Part shown: positions 10,374 through 21,671 of the stretch, piece by piece
How positions within the stretch are numbered: the stretch's first letter is position 1
How the letters are laid out: every line of letters starts with the position of its first letter
NCBI GenBank assembly: GCA_032718475.1
Contig: JAUCBJ010009158.1
Coordinates: 1-64,000 of the forward strand
From: Nemertoderma westbladi
Lineage: Eukaryota > Xenacoelomorpha > Nemertodermatida > Nemertodermatidae
Length of the DNA stretch: 64,000 nt
Reading direction: 5' to 3'
Made by a program: the position numbers and the translations under genes
Notes under the pieces: generated by a model
Seen by the model: the letters and a program-made list of their open reading frames with translations, nothing else
Told to the model about the DNA's origin: nothing
Database searches by the model: none

Positions 10374-11066
10374 CCTTTCTAACAAACGTTTTAACCCCAC
10401 AGATCTTAAAATTCAAATAAATAATACTCCTATCGATTTTAAAATCTCAACAAAATTTTTAGGTATTTCGGTTGATAATAGACTTTGCTGGAAGTCACAT
10501 ATTAATTCAATAATTAAAAAAATATCCAAAACCGGTGGTTTATTCTATAAACTCAGATACATTTTTCCATTAAATATCTTACGCCAACTATATTTTTCCC
10601 TTCCACCCCTATCTATTATATGGTATCTTAATTTGGGGAAAAACCCAATCTTCTACGCTTAAACCCCTACGTACCAAAATTAATAAAATAATTCGTTGTA
10701 TTACATTTTCTCACAGCCGTTCATCATCCAACCCTATTTACAAATCGTTATCTATTTTACCCATTGACCTCCTATACAAACATCAAACCGCCTTACTTAT
10801 GTACGACGCAAATAATAACACTATTCTTCCAACCTCCCCCCATCGGTAAATTATTTAAAAAAATCTCTCATGGATATTCTACCCGCTTGGCTTCCTCTTT
10901 TGGTTTCATCGTCCCTTTAGTTAGATTAGATTCCTCCCAATGCTCAATCCGTTATCAGGGCCCAACCATCTGGAACTCGGTTCCCTCTCAAAAACTCTCA
11001 AAGATCAAAAATTCTAAAAAATCATTCTCAAAGTCATATAAACGACATATTCTAAATTATATTTAA
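10374..11066 (+). pseudogene. LINE-A reverse transcriptase C-terminal part
   Basis: It resumes LINE-A after gypsy-1. The translation reads RFNPTDLKIQINN, STKFLGISVDNRLCWKSHI and KISKTGGLFYKLRYIFP from about 10390 to 10570, the conserved thumb region downstream of FADD in CR1/L2-group LINEs. The last frame (10764-11066) ends with SQCSIRYQGPTIWNSVP and a basic tail with a stop at 11066. The same RYQGP.IWN pattern closes many CR1/L2 and Jockey proteins. Frame changes near 10640 and 10760-10840 break it. Confidence 0.65.
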
Positions 11067-11455
11067 ATCTCTGATAACAAAACTCTATTCCAACATACGC
11101 CATGCGATAACCCCATTATTTTTCAAGACATAACGTCCTGTGTTTGAAATGATCCACTTCGGTACTACTTAAATTGCAGCATACTGTACTCCATGAGCAC
11201 TTCATTAAATTCAGCCTAATCTGAGCAACAAAACGCACCCCCCCCCAAAACTTTACAAAAGAGATTGTACGCGCAGGTTCAAATACAACTAAAGCTCTGT
11301 ATATTTTGCACTGAAGTGGAATACTTTAGATGCTGGGGAAACTAGTTTACGAGGGATATTTAAATGGTGAGTATAACCTTGTGAGTTAGTGTGGTGTTAT
11401 CTCACCATGGATGGGGCTTTACCCCTGAAACGAAAAACGGGAAAAGAAATTAAGC
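11067..11455. other. LINE-A 3' region and unassigned sequence
   Basis: Non-coding. It includes a run of ten C at about 11239-11248. The boundary between the LINE-A 3' untranslated region and the presumed BEL-1 5' LTR was not found. Confidence 0.4.
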
Positions 11456-11570
11456 GTGTACTCATATCTGCTCTCTCATTGGCTGCTTTACTCGCATCTG
11501 CTCTCTCATTGGCTGCTTTACTCGCATCTGATCTCTGATTGGCTACTGCAAACTAAGTTTCCTCTATATA
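11456..11570 (+). promoter_or_regulatory. Triple CCAAT-type array with TATA box
   Basis: Three ATTGG (inverted CCAAT) cores at 11478-11482, 11508-11512 and 11538-11542 sit in a 30-bp tandem unit (CTTTACTCGCATCTGCTCTC plus ATTGGCTG). TATATA follows at 11565-11570, 23 bp after the last core. Exact 30-bp spacing plus a TATA box is a classical RNA polymerase II promoter layout. Lying about 0.9 kb before the BEL-1 gag start, it is probably the U3 promoter of the BEL-1 5' LTR, though no second LTR exists to prove it. Confidence 0.5.
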
Positions 11571-12013
11571 GACCCTTGTTTACTGCCTTCCCATTCATTA
11601 TATATTTTTATTTTTAAAAGTTTTATTTATTTAAAATTTACAATTTTACTTACAAAAGAGTACAAAAGAGTACAAAAACGGCTGTAGCATGCCCATCAAA
11701 CCGCGATTCCAATCTGCAATCATTTATTATAGGCCTACATTGCTTTCACCAAGAGGAAACATTCAAAGCATTGCTTAAGCCCAATCAGTCGAGGGAATCC
11801 CAGATAATAAACTAGCCAATAGCTGATTGGCCTTGCAATGCACTGAATTCACCTCTATTATCACTCACGTAGATTAGGTTGACAATGTATATATATTAGG
11901 TGGAGGGTCCATTTTAGCTTTAGGCCACATAATTATTAGTTGTGAAGATTAGTTATTGCTCACTGTTTTATACGCTGCCAAGAATCAATTTGTATTGTTA
12001 TAGATATACTGTG

Positions 12014-12019
12014 AATAAA
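12014..12019 (+). promoter_or_regulatory. Polyadenylation signal, putative BEL-1 LTR
   Basis: AATAAA in GTGAATAAACATG, between the putative promoter (11565) and the putative primer-binding site (12106), as expected for the R region of an LTR. Confidence 0.35.
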
Positions 12020-12064
12020 CATGAAAGCTTCTTTTATACTTTATGTTTTCTATTATCAAAGTTG

Positions 12065-12123
12065 AAGCTATCTGCGGTGTCCCTGTTTTAGGCCTGCAGA
12101 TAGCTTGGTAACAATACGCGATG
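12065..12123 (+). other. Hairpin and candidate primer-binding site of BEL-1
   Basis: A perfect 11-bp inverted repeat, AAGCTATCTGC (12065-12075) and GCAGATAGCTT (12096-12106), encloses a 20-nt loop. Its 3' edge overlaps TGGTAACAATACGCG starting at 12106, a TGG-initiated sequence that could pair with a tRNA 3' end. The LTR-leader junction would then be near 12105. The tRNA is not identified. Confidence 0.4.
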
Positions 12124-12437
12124 ACGCTGCGTCATATTACAGTTACCAAAAAAACCCACGACTTGGCCTCAGTCGTCACAGTATAAAACATTGTGTCAGA
12201 TAAAATAATTTTTGAATACAAAATTATCATTTAATTATTAATAAATTTTAAATTGAGCAGCTAATCTAGTTTAAACGATTGGTTTCTCCAACAACATTTA
12301 ACTCTTATCTTCAATTTAATTAATCAAATTTATGTAAATTTAAATTGCGTTTAAATTTTAATTTACAACCTAGCGTATAGAACTGTGCCATTATTGTACA
12401 GTAGTTTAGATCTATACCATTTATTTACTGAAGAAGT

Positions 12438-13836
12438 ATGGATGATCGTGATCCCTTATACAGTTTCAGTGAGGGGGAAACAGCTGAAGAAGAAGTCTCA
12501 GAGTTCCTCGAGGATTCTAACTTAAATGAAACGGTAAGTGGCTCTGTAGATTTATCTTTGATTCGTCCCAATAGCCGTCGGAGGGCCCCTGACTCTATTG
12601 GTACTAACCAAAGGGACGCAGTACCGCAAATCGCGCGGTCTTCCAGCAGTACCAGCTTCAAACGAATATTAGGAGGACATAAATCAGCATTTACAAAAAA
12701 TTATAATATTTTTCTAGCTGGTAGATCGAAATTTAGTAAAGAAGAGCTAAATAAGTTATATTGTGAGTGTACACAACAAAAATTAGAGATACAGGAAATT
12801 TATTCCACAGTCCTCCAATATTTGAGGCAGCAACACGCACGCGAGGAAGCTGATAAGGTATTTAACGAATCAGTTTCGCTCATAGCTTCTATGGAAAACA
12901 AGATAGCCTCAATGCGTGACGCCATAGGTAGTTATGATACGCCAGTGACATCACGTGTTGACCGAAGGCATCCAAATGTAGTTAATCAACCAGCGCAATT
13001 AACCGGTGTTGGTTCTGGGGATGAATTTTTAACCCCTCCCCCTGTCACTAGAGGTACAGTTACATTTCGAGCGGAAAATTTACCGATTGTACCCCTTTCT
13101 GGTAACTCAAATGGAGGATCTTCTTTGTCCTCTAAGGATACCAGAATCTCTAGGATGAGGCAGAATTTGCAAACGATCCCGTTTACTTTCTTTCATCTGA
13201 GTGTGAAACGACCAGACGTAACGCTGTACCAACGCAAGGTATGGTAAACAAACCTTTTAAAGTAACAAGTATGAAAACTGATGCAGCACCAGCAGTGAGT
13301 AGCCTTTTGCGAACATCGACATCAAATAATAATGATGTTCCATTGGTCAAGTCTGCATCAAATTCAAGTGTTTCACAAAACAGTAAATCTAAGAGAATTC
13401 TAACGTGTTTGTTTTGCAAAGGCAACCACCCTATATACAGGTGTGAAACATTTCTGGCACTAAATTGTGATTCACGTGGCGCATATATAGAGAAGGCACA
13501 TATTTGTCGCCGATGTTTAAATCCTAAGCATGAAGCACAAAATTGCCAATCTACTATGGTGTGTCCAATATATGGTTGCACAGGTGATCATAATGTACTT
13601 TTGCATAAGCCTCCTTCAATGCACTCATCTATTAATACTACAAACATTATTGCAGTTTCAGACGATGATGTTTTGAATCAGACTGAAACGAATTTGTCAT
13701 CAAATTCAAATATTAATATTTCTTCCTCTTCCATATCACAGAATCCTAGGGCAGTCTCACACACAACAACATTGCCTTCTGTATGGTTGCCAGTTGTTCC
13801 TGTCATGATAACGATAAACTCCCTATCCATTTCTAC
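12438..13836 (+). pseudogene. BEL-1 gag with zinc knuckles
   Basis: It starts MDDRDPLYSF at 12438, the first ATG after the leader. An acidic N-terminus and an Arg/Ser-rich stretch precede a helical region (KFSKEELNKLYCECTQQ near 12730 to 12930) typical of Pao-type gag. A frame change near 13170 moves the reading to the next open frame, which carries CLFCKGNHPIYRC (near 13410) and CRRCLNPKHEAQNC (near 13508) followed by a Cys/His pair in GCTGDHNVLLH. These are the CCHC-type fingers that BEL/Pao elements place before the protease. The frame is then cut at 13836 by the RTE insertion, whose duplicated target ATCCATTTCTAC lies here and at 22459-22470. Confidence 0.75.
13825..13836 (+). repeat. Target-site duplication of the RTE LINE, left
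   Basis: ATCCATTTCTAC, repeated at 22459-22470. Twelve bases fits LINE target-primed integration. The right edge merges with the TAC-type tail, so the length could be off by a few bases. Confidence 0.75.
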
Positions 13837-13850
13837 TACTACTACTACTA
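13837..13850 (-). repeat. RTE (TAG)n 3' tail containing the stop codon
   Basis: On the sense strand the ORF ends with TAG at 13850-13848 and runs straight on into further TAG units. There is effectively no 3' untranslated region: the stop codon is the first unit of the microsatellite tail. Confidence 0.8.
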
Positions 13851-16800
13851 GGTCGAGCGAACTCGGACAGTGGAAATGAGATCCTTCCAGGCTTCCCGAT
13901 TCTCCATAGTTGTCGCAATTTCGTTTCTCCCAAGTTCAGTATCCCTTTCAAGTTGATCTATATATGTTATGGCAGGTCGTCCACGACTACGCTTTCCATG
14001 GGTTGGTTGCCAGAGAAGTAGATCTGGTATGACCTCGTCTTTACTTCGCCAGCAGTGCCCACTGAATCTTAATCTGCGTTCACGGAGGGTGGTTGATACA
14101 GGTGGTATTGTACCATAAAGCTCGGCGTTTGTCATGTGTTGTCTCCAGCTGATGTTTAGGGCTGCCCTTAGTAGTCTTGTGTAGCAACCATCAATTCGTT
14201 GTTCAAGTGATTTAGTCAGTGTCCAGGTCTCACCCCCGTATAAAAATACACTTTCCACTGTGGCTCGAAAGAACTTAGTCTTCAGGTGCCTGGAGAGATC
14301 TGATTTCCAGATGGTATCCATTTTTGATAGAGCTACCCAAGCCTTTGCTTTCCTAACTTCTATGTCCTTTTTGCTACTCTCTATCCATGATCCAAGGTAC
14401 TGGAAGTCATCGACCTTCCTTAGTTGATTATTATCAATGGTTGTCAAGTTTCCATCAACATTAAAGGTCATGAATTCGGTCTTGGTAGCATTTATATGCA
14501 ATCCAACCTCCTTAGCAGCCCTCTCCACTTTATTTAGTAGAAGCTGTGCATCTGCTAGCGTATTAGAGAGCAGGGCGATGTCATCCGCAAAGTCGGTGTC
14601 TGTGACTGTAGTTGCCGGATATCTACTACTTCTGTGTTCTTGAAGTGTGCATCCCAGATCTTCACCCTTTGTGGCCGTCCTCATTGCGTAATCCAGCACA
14701 ATTACAAATAGTAATGGTGCTAATGTGTCACCTTGCAGTACGCCAGCCAGGATTGAGAAAAACTCAGTTTCACCATCTGGTGAGAGTACCTGCGCTTCTG
14801 TGTCACAATATAACAATCCAATGCCAGCAACAATTACTTCTGGTATTCCATAAGCTCTTAGGATTTCAAGCATTTTACCTCTATGGATGGAGTCGAATGC
14901 CTTCTTGAAGTCCACAAAAGTCATGACTGCGGGGAGATTCTTTGACTTAATTCCTTCAATCAGTCTCCGTAGTGCAAGTATCTGAGCTATTGTTGATCTA
15001 CTTGGTCGAAATCCGTTTTGGCTCTTACGCAGTAGTTTCTCTATGTGAGGCCTAATCCTATATAGAATCATTTTATTGTATATTTTGGCAGCTACCACAA
15101 GCAGACAGATCCCACGATAGTTTGTTGGTATGCCGAGGTCTCCTTTCTTGGGGAGAGGCTTTAGTTGACCTTTAGTCCAAATTGGTGGTGGCTTTTCCCC
15201 TTTTAACATCCGGTTGCAAACATTCAATAATGGTCTATTTAGCACTCCGGTTTTCCATACCTCCGCTGGGATTTCATCTAATCCACTCGCTTTATTATTG
15301 GACATGCTTTTAATGCTTCTTTGGAGTTCGGCAGGTGTGAAGTCCCCTGTTTCTATAGGTAGTGTCTTGTCATATATTTTCCTTGTAGGGCTGACCTCGA
15401 TGTTTGGTGGCTGCCCAAGCAAGTTGCTGAAGTGATTTTTCCACTTCCCAACACGTTCTTCAGGACTATCGGCTTTGAGGCGCCCCTTTGCACAACTTTT
15501 CCGACCAGATACCTCATTTACAGTTTGCCAGGTAAGTCTTGATTGTTGCTGTATGTGAGCAGTTGTAATTGCTTCAGTTTTATCCTGTATGTACTTTTCC
15601 TGGCTGATGTTGTAGGCCAATTTAAGATCGTCCTTAGCTTTCTCAACCTTGTTGATGTTTTCGGTTGTTGGTTGTTCGGTTTTAACTTTGTAGGCTATCT
15701 TGAGATCTTCTCTCTTACAAGTAACCTCAGAGTTTTGCCATGGCACATACTGTTTTCGTTTAGGTTTCTGGGGGATATGCCTCTTAGCTGATTCCTTGTG
15801 GGCTGTTATTATATTCTGGTATATTGAATCGGTGGATTGGTCTTCATCCATTGACTGAAGTGCTTCAAAGCGGTTTTGAACTTCTACTGTATAAGCATCC
15901 TTTACAGCATTGTCAGTTCTGAGTTTCTCCCAGTCATAGTTGATTTGCTTGCTTGTCCTGGGTTTGCTGGCTCTCAAACTGAGTCTGATCTCTGCAGTCA
16001 CAATTCTGTGGTCCGAACCAATTAGGTTGAACGAGCTGTATGCCTCGCAGTTGATCATGCTATTTCTCCACTTTTTGTTTATAAGGATGTAATCCAGTTG
16101 TGCTTTGGTTCCATTAGGGTATTGAAAGGTCCATAGCTTCCCCTTACTCTTTTCGAATGTGTTGTTTGTTGGTATCAATTCACATTCTTCCATTAGGTCT
16201 AAAAGTAAGTACCCATTTCTGTTAGAAGTGGTGTTATAGGTGTAACCCTTGATGTCTTCTGGGCCAATTTGCGCATTTAGGTCACCAGCAATGACTTTAA
16301 CATTGTGTTTCGGGATGTCCTTAATAAGTCCAGTCAGTTCTTCATAAAACTTGACTGCTTGTTCTGGCTCTGATGCATTGGTTGGACTGTAGCAACCAAC
16401 ATATAACTGTTGTCTTGGGATTCCCATCAAATGTTGCGATCATAACCCTGGAATTTATAGATTCGATGTTGTTTAGGGTCTTAAGTGCAAATGGGCTTAG
16501 CAGAATTCCTACTCCACCAATTGATGCATTGGCCGAGTTTCTTACTGCTGAGCTTGTTACTAACGTCCATCCATTTCCAATGTCATTGTACTTCATGGCA
16601 GTGTCTTCATGACAAATCCGATGTTCTTGGATGCAGATGATGTCGATGTTATATTCCATTGCTAGAGCGACCATGTCACCCTGTTTGCTCTGTGCTTTCA
16701 GCGTGCGTGCGTTCATTGTAGCAATCTTTAGTGTCTTTTTACATTTCAACAGGTTGGTTCTTCTTTCTTCTCTGTCTTCTGTTCCAGTAGCCAATTTATC

Positions 16801-16958
16801 GACCCCAGCCTGGTGTACCACTGAGGGACGCGGTCCTTGTTGACCCGGGCGACGACCGAGCCGGTATTTCTCCTGGAGGGTTCTCATACTCATATCTTTC
16901 AGTTGCGGGAGTAAACCGCTTGTGGTCGCAACTCCTACAAGCATCTTCGCAGTAGGTC
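13848..16958 (-). pseudogene. RTE ORF: endonuclease-reverse transcriptase
   Basis: The ORF starts at ATG 22109, covers about ten codons to 22079, and after the CR1 insertion continues in frame at 16958. A basic N-terminal region precedes the APE endonuclease: LKIATMNARTL (near 16735), CIQEHRI (near 16630), VIAGDLNAQIG (near 16290), AQLDYILINKKW (near 16090), GSDHRIVTAEIRL (near 16020). The RT has NYRGICLLVVAAKIYNKM (near 15110), TFVDFKKAFDSIHR (near 14915), GVLQGDTLAPLLFVIVLDYA (near 14740) and the catalytic DFADDIALL (near 14590). The C-terminal region has a GKRSRGRP motif (near 13990). One frame change near 16410 separates 16944-16342 from 16430-13848. The motif set fits the RTE clade; a related clade is possible. 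Confidence 0.75.
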
Positions 16959-16979
16959 GCCGTTGGTTGATTACCTTCC
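16959..16979 (+). repeat. Target-site duplication of the CR1 LINE, left
   Basis: 21 bp starting GCCGTTGG and ending ACCTTCC, repeated exactly at 22079-22099. It belongs to the RTE ORF start (complement encodes part of its first ten residues), proving that CR1 landed in RTE. Confidence 0.9.
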
Positions 16980-17418
16980 GCCGACCTTGTCAGCATGTCT
17001 CCTATATGTTCCTCCTATATGTTCCTCCTATATGTTCCGATAAGCTGTAGGCCTGCCGACAATAAGACCAAGAAAGATACCGGTACTAGGCCTATACAGT
17101 TTTTATCCCTGAGTCAGACTACAGCCAGACAGCACAATGTCCCCGCTCTTAATCTCCACAGTTTTCATCGTTCTGGGTCGTTTCGTTGTGGCAGAACCAT
17201 CCGATCCGCGGGGTAACCCTGCAACCCACCCAATACCCGTATTGGACTGGTTTGCGGAACACCCTGTCGCTACCGTTTCGAACTGCCGCGCCGAATCGAC
17301 GGAGATGTGGTCGACGAGTGGATTTAGCCTCTACTGCTCTCGTCGGGGAAGAAGATCTTGGGTCTCCTCTCCACGATCTAGAGGCCTAATCGCTAAACTC
17401 TGTCTACTGTCTCTGGCT

Positions 17419-17445
17419 GGGGATATTGAGACCAACCCAGGACCC
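17419..17445 (+). other. 2A-like ribosome-skipping sequence in the CR1 ORF
   Basis: Encodes GDIETNPGP at residues 95-103, preceded by hydrophobic CLLSLA. It matches D(V/I)ExNPGP exactly. In known 2A peptides the Gly-Pro bond before the last Pro is not formed, so about 102 N-terminal residues would be released from the enzyme part. Confidence 0.85.
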
Positions 17446-20400
17446 AGCAGGACGCGGGCCCCGAAGATCAACTGTCCCGTCTGTCAACGAGGAACAAACT
17501 CTCGGAGTAAGATCGTCCAATGCGAGAGTTGTGACACATTTGTACATTTAAAATGTTACCGTAGGAAACGCAGTAATTTATTCTCCACCAGAAACAATCT
17601 TGAGCCAAGTTTTCTTTGCAATAGCTGTATTTTTACCGAACTTCCCTTTCATGATACAATTTTAGAATCAGAAACCGACGATTCATTTCTCACATCGCCT
17701 CTGCAAACTCCAAGTGATGCTGAGAGTGAAACTTTTAATTTTTTTAAGAAAAAAGGTCTGCATTTTTTGCACTTAAACGCACGATCTCTGCTTCCAAAAC
17801 TTTCCGAAATTCGTATTTTAATCAATAAATCCAACCCAGCAGTTTTAACAATCTCTGAAACTTGGCTCGATGATAGTGTTTCTGATGGAGAAATTTATAT
17901 TGATAATTACGTAGTTTTACGTAAGGATAGGGACAGACACGGTGGTGGTGTCTGTACTTACATTCGATGTGATTTAGCTTTTAATCGTAGGGAAGATTTA
18001 GAGACTTGTGACGAAGTTTTACTGGTGGAACTTTTACTTCCTAAAACTAAACCTATTTTAATCGGTACTTTATATCGGCCCCCTAAACAATCAGATTTTT
18101 TGCAAAATTTTGAAAATACAATTTTATGTAATCTTAGGTCAGACTGTGAAATATATTTCTTAGGTGATTTTAATATCTGTTACCATCACAAAGCATCCCC
18201 CATCTGTAAACAGTACCAAAGTATTTTAAATTTGTTTGGTTTAAAACAAATTATTCGAGATTCTACCAGAATTACCAGTAAAACTTCTACTTTACTAGAT
18301 CACATCCTTTGTAATAATACCGATATTATTTCTCAATCTGGGGTTTTACCTATAGGACTAAGCGATCATTTTATAGTTTTTTGCACAAGAAAGACACAAA
18401 AATCTTTTTTCGGGGATCATAAAACAGTAACAGTTAGGTCTATGAAAAATTACAGCAAGGAACGCTTTTTAAGTTTGTTAGTTAATTCTGACTGGGAACC
18501 CTGTTTTAAGGCCGCTGACATTAACCTTGCGTACACTGTTTTTAAAGATATATTTTTAAAGGCACTTAATACTGTAGCACCAATTAAAGAAATTAGTCTT
18601 AAACAACGCACTGAGCCCTGGATGACCTCGGGTATTCTTAGTAATATCAGAGAAAGAGATAACTATTTGTATAAATTTAGGAAATACCGTGTTTTAGCTG
18701 ATTATAATAATTACTGCAAATATAGAAACCTTGTCCAACGGGAAATAAAAAAAGCTAAATCTGAATATTTGTACAACAAAATAAGTGAGAATAAAGATAA
18801 TCCAAAAAGTCTATGGTCTACCCTAAAATCTTTAGGTTATAAAAACCTTAAATCTAAATCGAATATTGTTCTGCAAGATAACGGTGAGCTGATTCATGAT
18901 CATACTCTAGTTAGTAATTTATTTAATAATTATTTTACTAATGTTGCCTCTAATTTAGTTAAGAAATTACCGTTATCAAGTAATAAATATAGTATAGGGT
19001 CCGAAACTCTAAATAATTTTTATTTAGAAAAGTTACAAAATTCAGAAAAGTTATTTTTAAAACCCGTTTCTGAGGATTTCGTTTTTAAAAATCTACTTAG
19101 CCTATCAGCCTCAAAAAGTACCGGTCTAGATCTAATACCTGCCCGTTTTCTTAAGGATGGTGCTGAAGTACTTAAAGTGCCTATTACTTTTATTATTAAT
19201 TACTCTATCGTAGATAATGTAGTACCAGACGAACTGAAATTAGCTAAGGTTGTTCCTCTGTATAAAAAGAATAGTAAAGTAGAACCCTGTAATTACAGAC
19301 CTGTTAGTATCTTAAGTATTGTATCTAAAATTCTAGAACGTTCTGTTTTTCTACAGCTGGAGGCACATCTTAGTAGGCTAAATCTGATCTATGAACTTCA
19401 GTCCGGTTTTCGTAAATCATATTCTACAGACACCTGCCTTATTAACTTAACTGATACAATTAGATGTAATAACGCAAAGGGTTTATATACTGGTATGGTA
19501 ATGTTGGACCTACAAAAGGCTTTCGATACTGTAGATCACGAAATTCTGCTTGGTAAGTTAGGCCTGATGGGTGTAGGTTCTATAGACTGGTTCAAGTCCT
19601 ACCTGTCAGACAGAGGTCAAACTGTAGTCATTAGCAAATCGCTGTCTACTGTACAAGAGATTACCTGTGGTGTACCGCAAGGTAGTATATTAGGTCCTCT
19701 GCTTTTTGTATGCTATGTAAATGATATGATAAGTAGTATAGATCCCGATTTTAAACTCATTTTATATGCCGACGACAGTGCTCTTATTTTCTCTCATAAA
19801 GATCCTATCCATATTTCCCAAAAGTTAAGTGCAGTTCTAGAATCCTGTAATGAGTGGTTGGTTGATAATAAGCTATCCATTCACTACGGTAAAACTGAAA
19901 GTATTTTGTTTGGTTCCAAAAGAAAGTTAAAGAAGGTAACTAAGTTTGAAGTCACTAGTAATGGACATAAGATTGAAAATAAAAAGGAAGTTAAATATTT
20001 AGGCGCCACATTGGATAACTGCTTATCAGGAGAAAGTACAGTGAAAAATATTTTCTCGAAAGTTAACAGTAGGCTTAGGTTTCTATACAGAAATAAAAAT
20101 AGTTTGAACACCGACTCCCGCAAGTTACTTTGCTCTTCTTTAATACAGTGTCACATGGACTATGCGTGCTCTTCTTGGTATGAAGGCTTAACCAAACAGC
20201 TTAAATGTAAATTACAAGTAGCTCAGAATAAAGTAGTACGATTTATTAAAGACTACAAACCTAGGCACCACCTAACTCCAGATGACTTTTCTGAATCTGG
20301 ACTACTTAACTTAGATAGTAGAGTTAAGCAGCTACGCCTTAACCATGTGCATAAAGTGTATAATGGTAAATGTCCCAATTACCTAAAACAAAAATTCAAC

Positions 20401-20560
20401 AGAGTACGCGATACACACTCTTACAGTACCAGAGCTAGTGCTTCAAACTTCTACCTCCCGAATTGTAAATCCTTCGAATCTGATACTTTCTTTTTTAACG
20501 GTATTAAAAATTGGAAGGCTCTGCCTAATGAAATTAAAAACCTAAATAATCAACATTCTT

Positions 20561-20564
20561 TTAA
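20561..20564 (+). repeat. TTAA target duplication of the foldback, left
   Basis: TTAA before the element and again at 21672-21675. Removing the element and one TTAA leaves a continuous CR1 frame, which confirms the duplication. Confidence 0.85.
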
Positions 20565-21671
20565 GGGGGGGTAGCGCATTTTCTGACCAAAAAGACGAAT
20601 TTTTGAAACATATCCTATCTGATGCAGAATTTCATGCTGAATCCAAATATGGAAACCGTTTTCCCATATCTTGCTTAGTTTTCGAGATACCATGGATAGA
20701 AGATACTGGCTCCGATATATCGCGATATCGGTAAAGGCGATGAAGTTTGGGTTTGCATTCAATTTCTGCAAATTTCTGTGCTCATTGGCGCCAATTGGAT
20801 GTCTCCACGAGAAAGAGCACAAAATTTTAGTTGAGAAGGTATTTTTTTATGATTATTGGACCAACGTTTCAGTTTATAAGACAACTTCAAGTCTCCGGAA
20901 TGAAGATGGGACTCGAATAAGCGACTCGCGGTCTTTGCGGGATTACACGGAATAGACTTATCGGTCATCGGAGATCTTCAAAATGTATAATCTCCAGTTC
21001 TAGTGGTCGTACGAAGTTTGTTTTAGGCTCATTCGAAAGCTCTTTTCTTAGAGAACAAAGTTACCATTTGATTTAAGATAAAATTGTTGTAAAGCAACAT
21101 AACATGAATTTGGGTAAAATATGCCTTGCAAATTTTGTTCAAGTTATGATTGCTTAGGCAGCTTTCAAGAGTTCGCCAAACCAAATGGTAACTTTGGTCT
21201 CTGAGAAAAGAGCTTTCGAATGAGCCCAAAACGAACTCTGTACGACCACTAGAACTGGAGATTATACATTTTGAAGATCTCCGATGACCGATAAGTCTAT
21301 TCCGTGTAATCCCGCAAAGACCGCAGAGTCGCTTATTCGAGTCCCGTCTTCATTCCGGAGACTTGAAATTGTCTTATAAACTGATCAGTAGGTCCTATTA
21401 ATCATAAAAAAATACCTTCTCAATTAAAATTTTATGCTCTTTCTCGTGGAGACATCCAATTAGCACAGAAATTTGCAGAAATTGAATGCAAACCCCAAAC
21501 TTCATCTCCTTTACCGATATCGCGATGTATCGGAGCCAGTATCTTCTATGCCAGATATCTCGAAAACTAAGCAAGATATGGGAAAACGGTTTCCATATTT
21601 GGATTCAGCATGAAATTCTGCATCAGATAGGATATGTTTCAAAAATTCGACTTTTTGGTCAGAAAATGCGC
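20565..21671. mobile_element. 1.1-kb foldback (long inverted repeat) element at TTAA
   Basis: Two arms of about 500 bp are near-perfect reverse complements: the left arm begins GCGCATTTTCTGACCAAAAA and the right arm ends with its complement. Arm landmarks pair along the whole length (for example AACCGTTTTCCCATATCTTG left against its complement near 21580, and CTAGTGGTCG near 21002 against CGACCACTAG near 21243). The unpaired centre near 21075-21180 is short. No transposase ORF; frames in both arms are mirror shadows. The left end has an extra GGGGGGGTA that the right end lacks, so one tip is probably truncated. TTAA targeting suggests mobilisation by a piggyBac-like enzyme, but this is inference. 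Confidence 0.85.

Larger units (their letters stand above)
3209..11240 (+). mobile_element. LINE-A, decayed CR1/L2-type non-LTR retrotransposon
   Basis: Plus-strand LINE with zinc finger, APE-type endonuclease and reverse transcriptase in that order, so it would act by target-primed reverse transcription. It is inactive: frameshifts lie around 3600-3720, an unrelated AT-rich stretch replaces the endonuclease-RT junction (4972-5265), more frame breaks occur in the RT, and gypsy-1 is inserted at 6048. After removal of gypsy-1 and one copy of ACTAT the reading frame resumes at 10374 and runs to a stop at 11066. The 3' end is not certain; no microsatellite tail was recognised before about 11240. 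Confidence 0.75.

Noticed and set aside
13848-20574. RTE and CR1 ORFs as domesticated host genes
   Set aside because: Both have full mobile-element architecture, tails and target duplications, and contain breaks; nothing suggests host recruitment.
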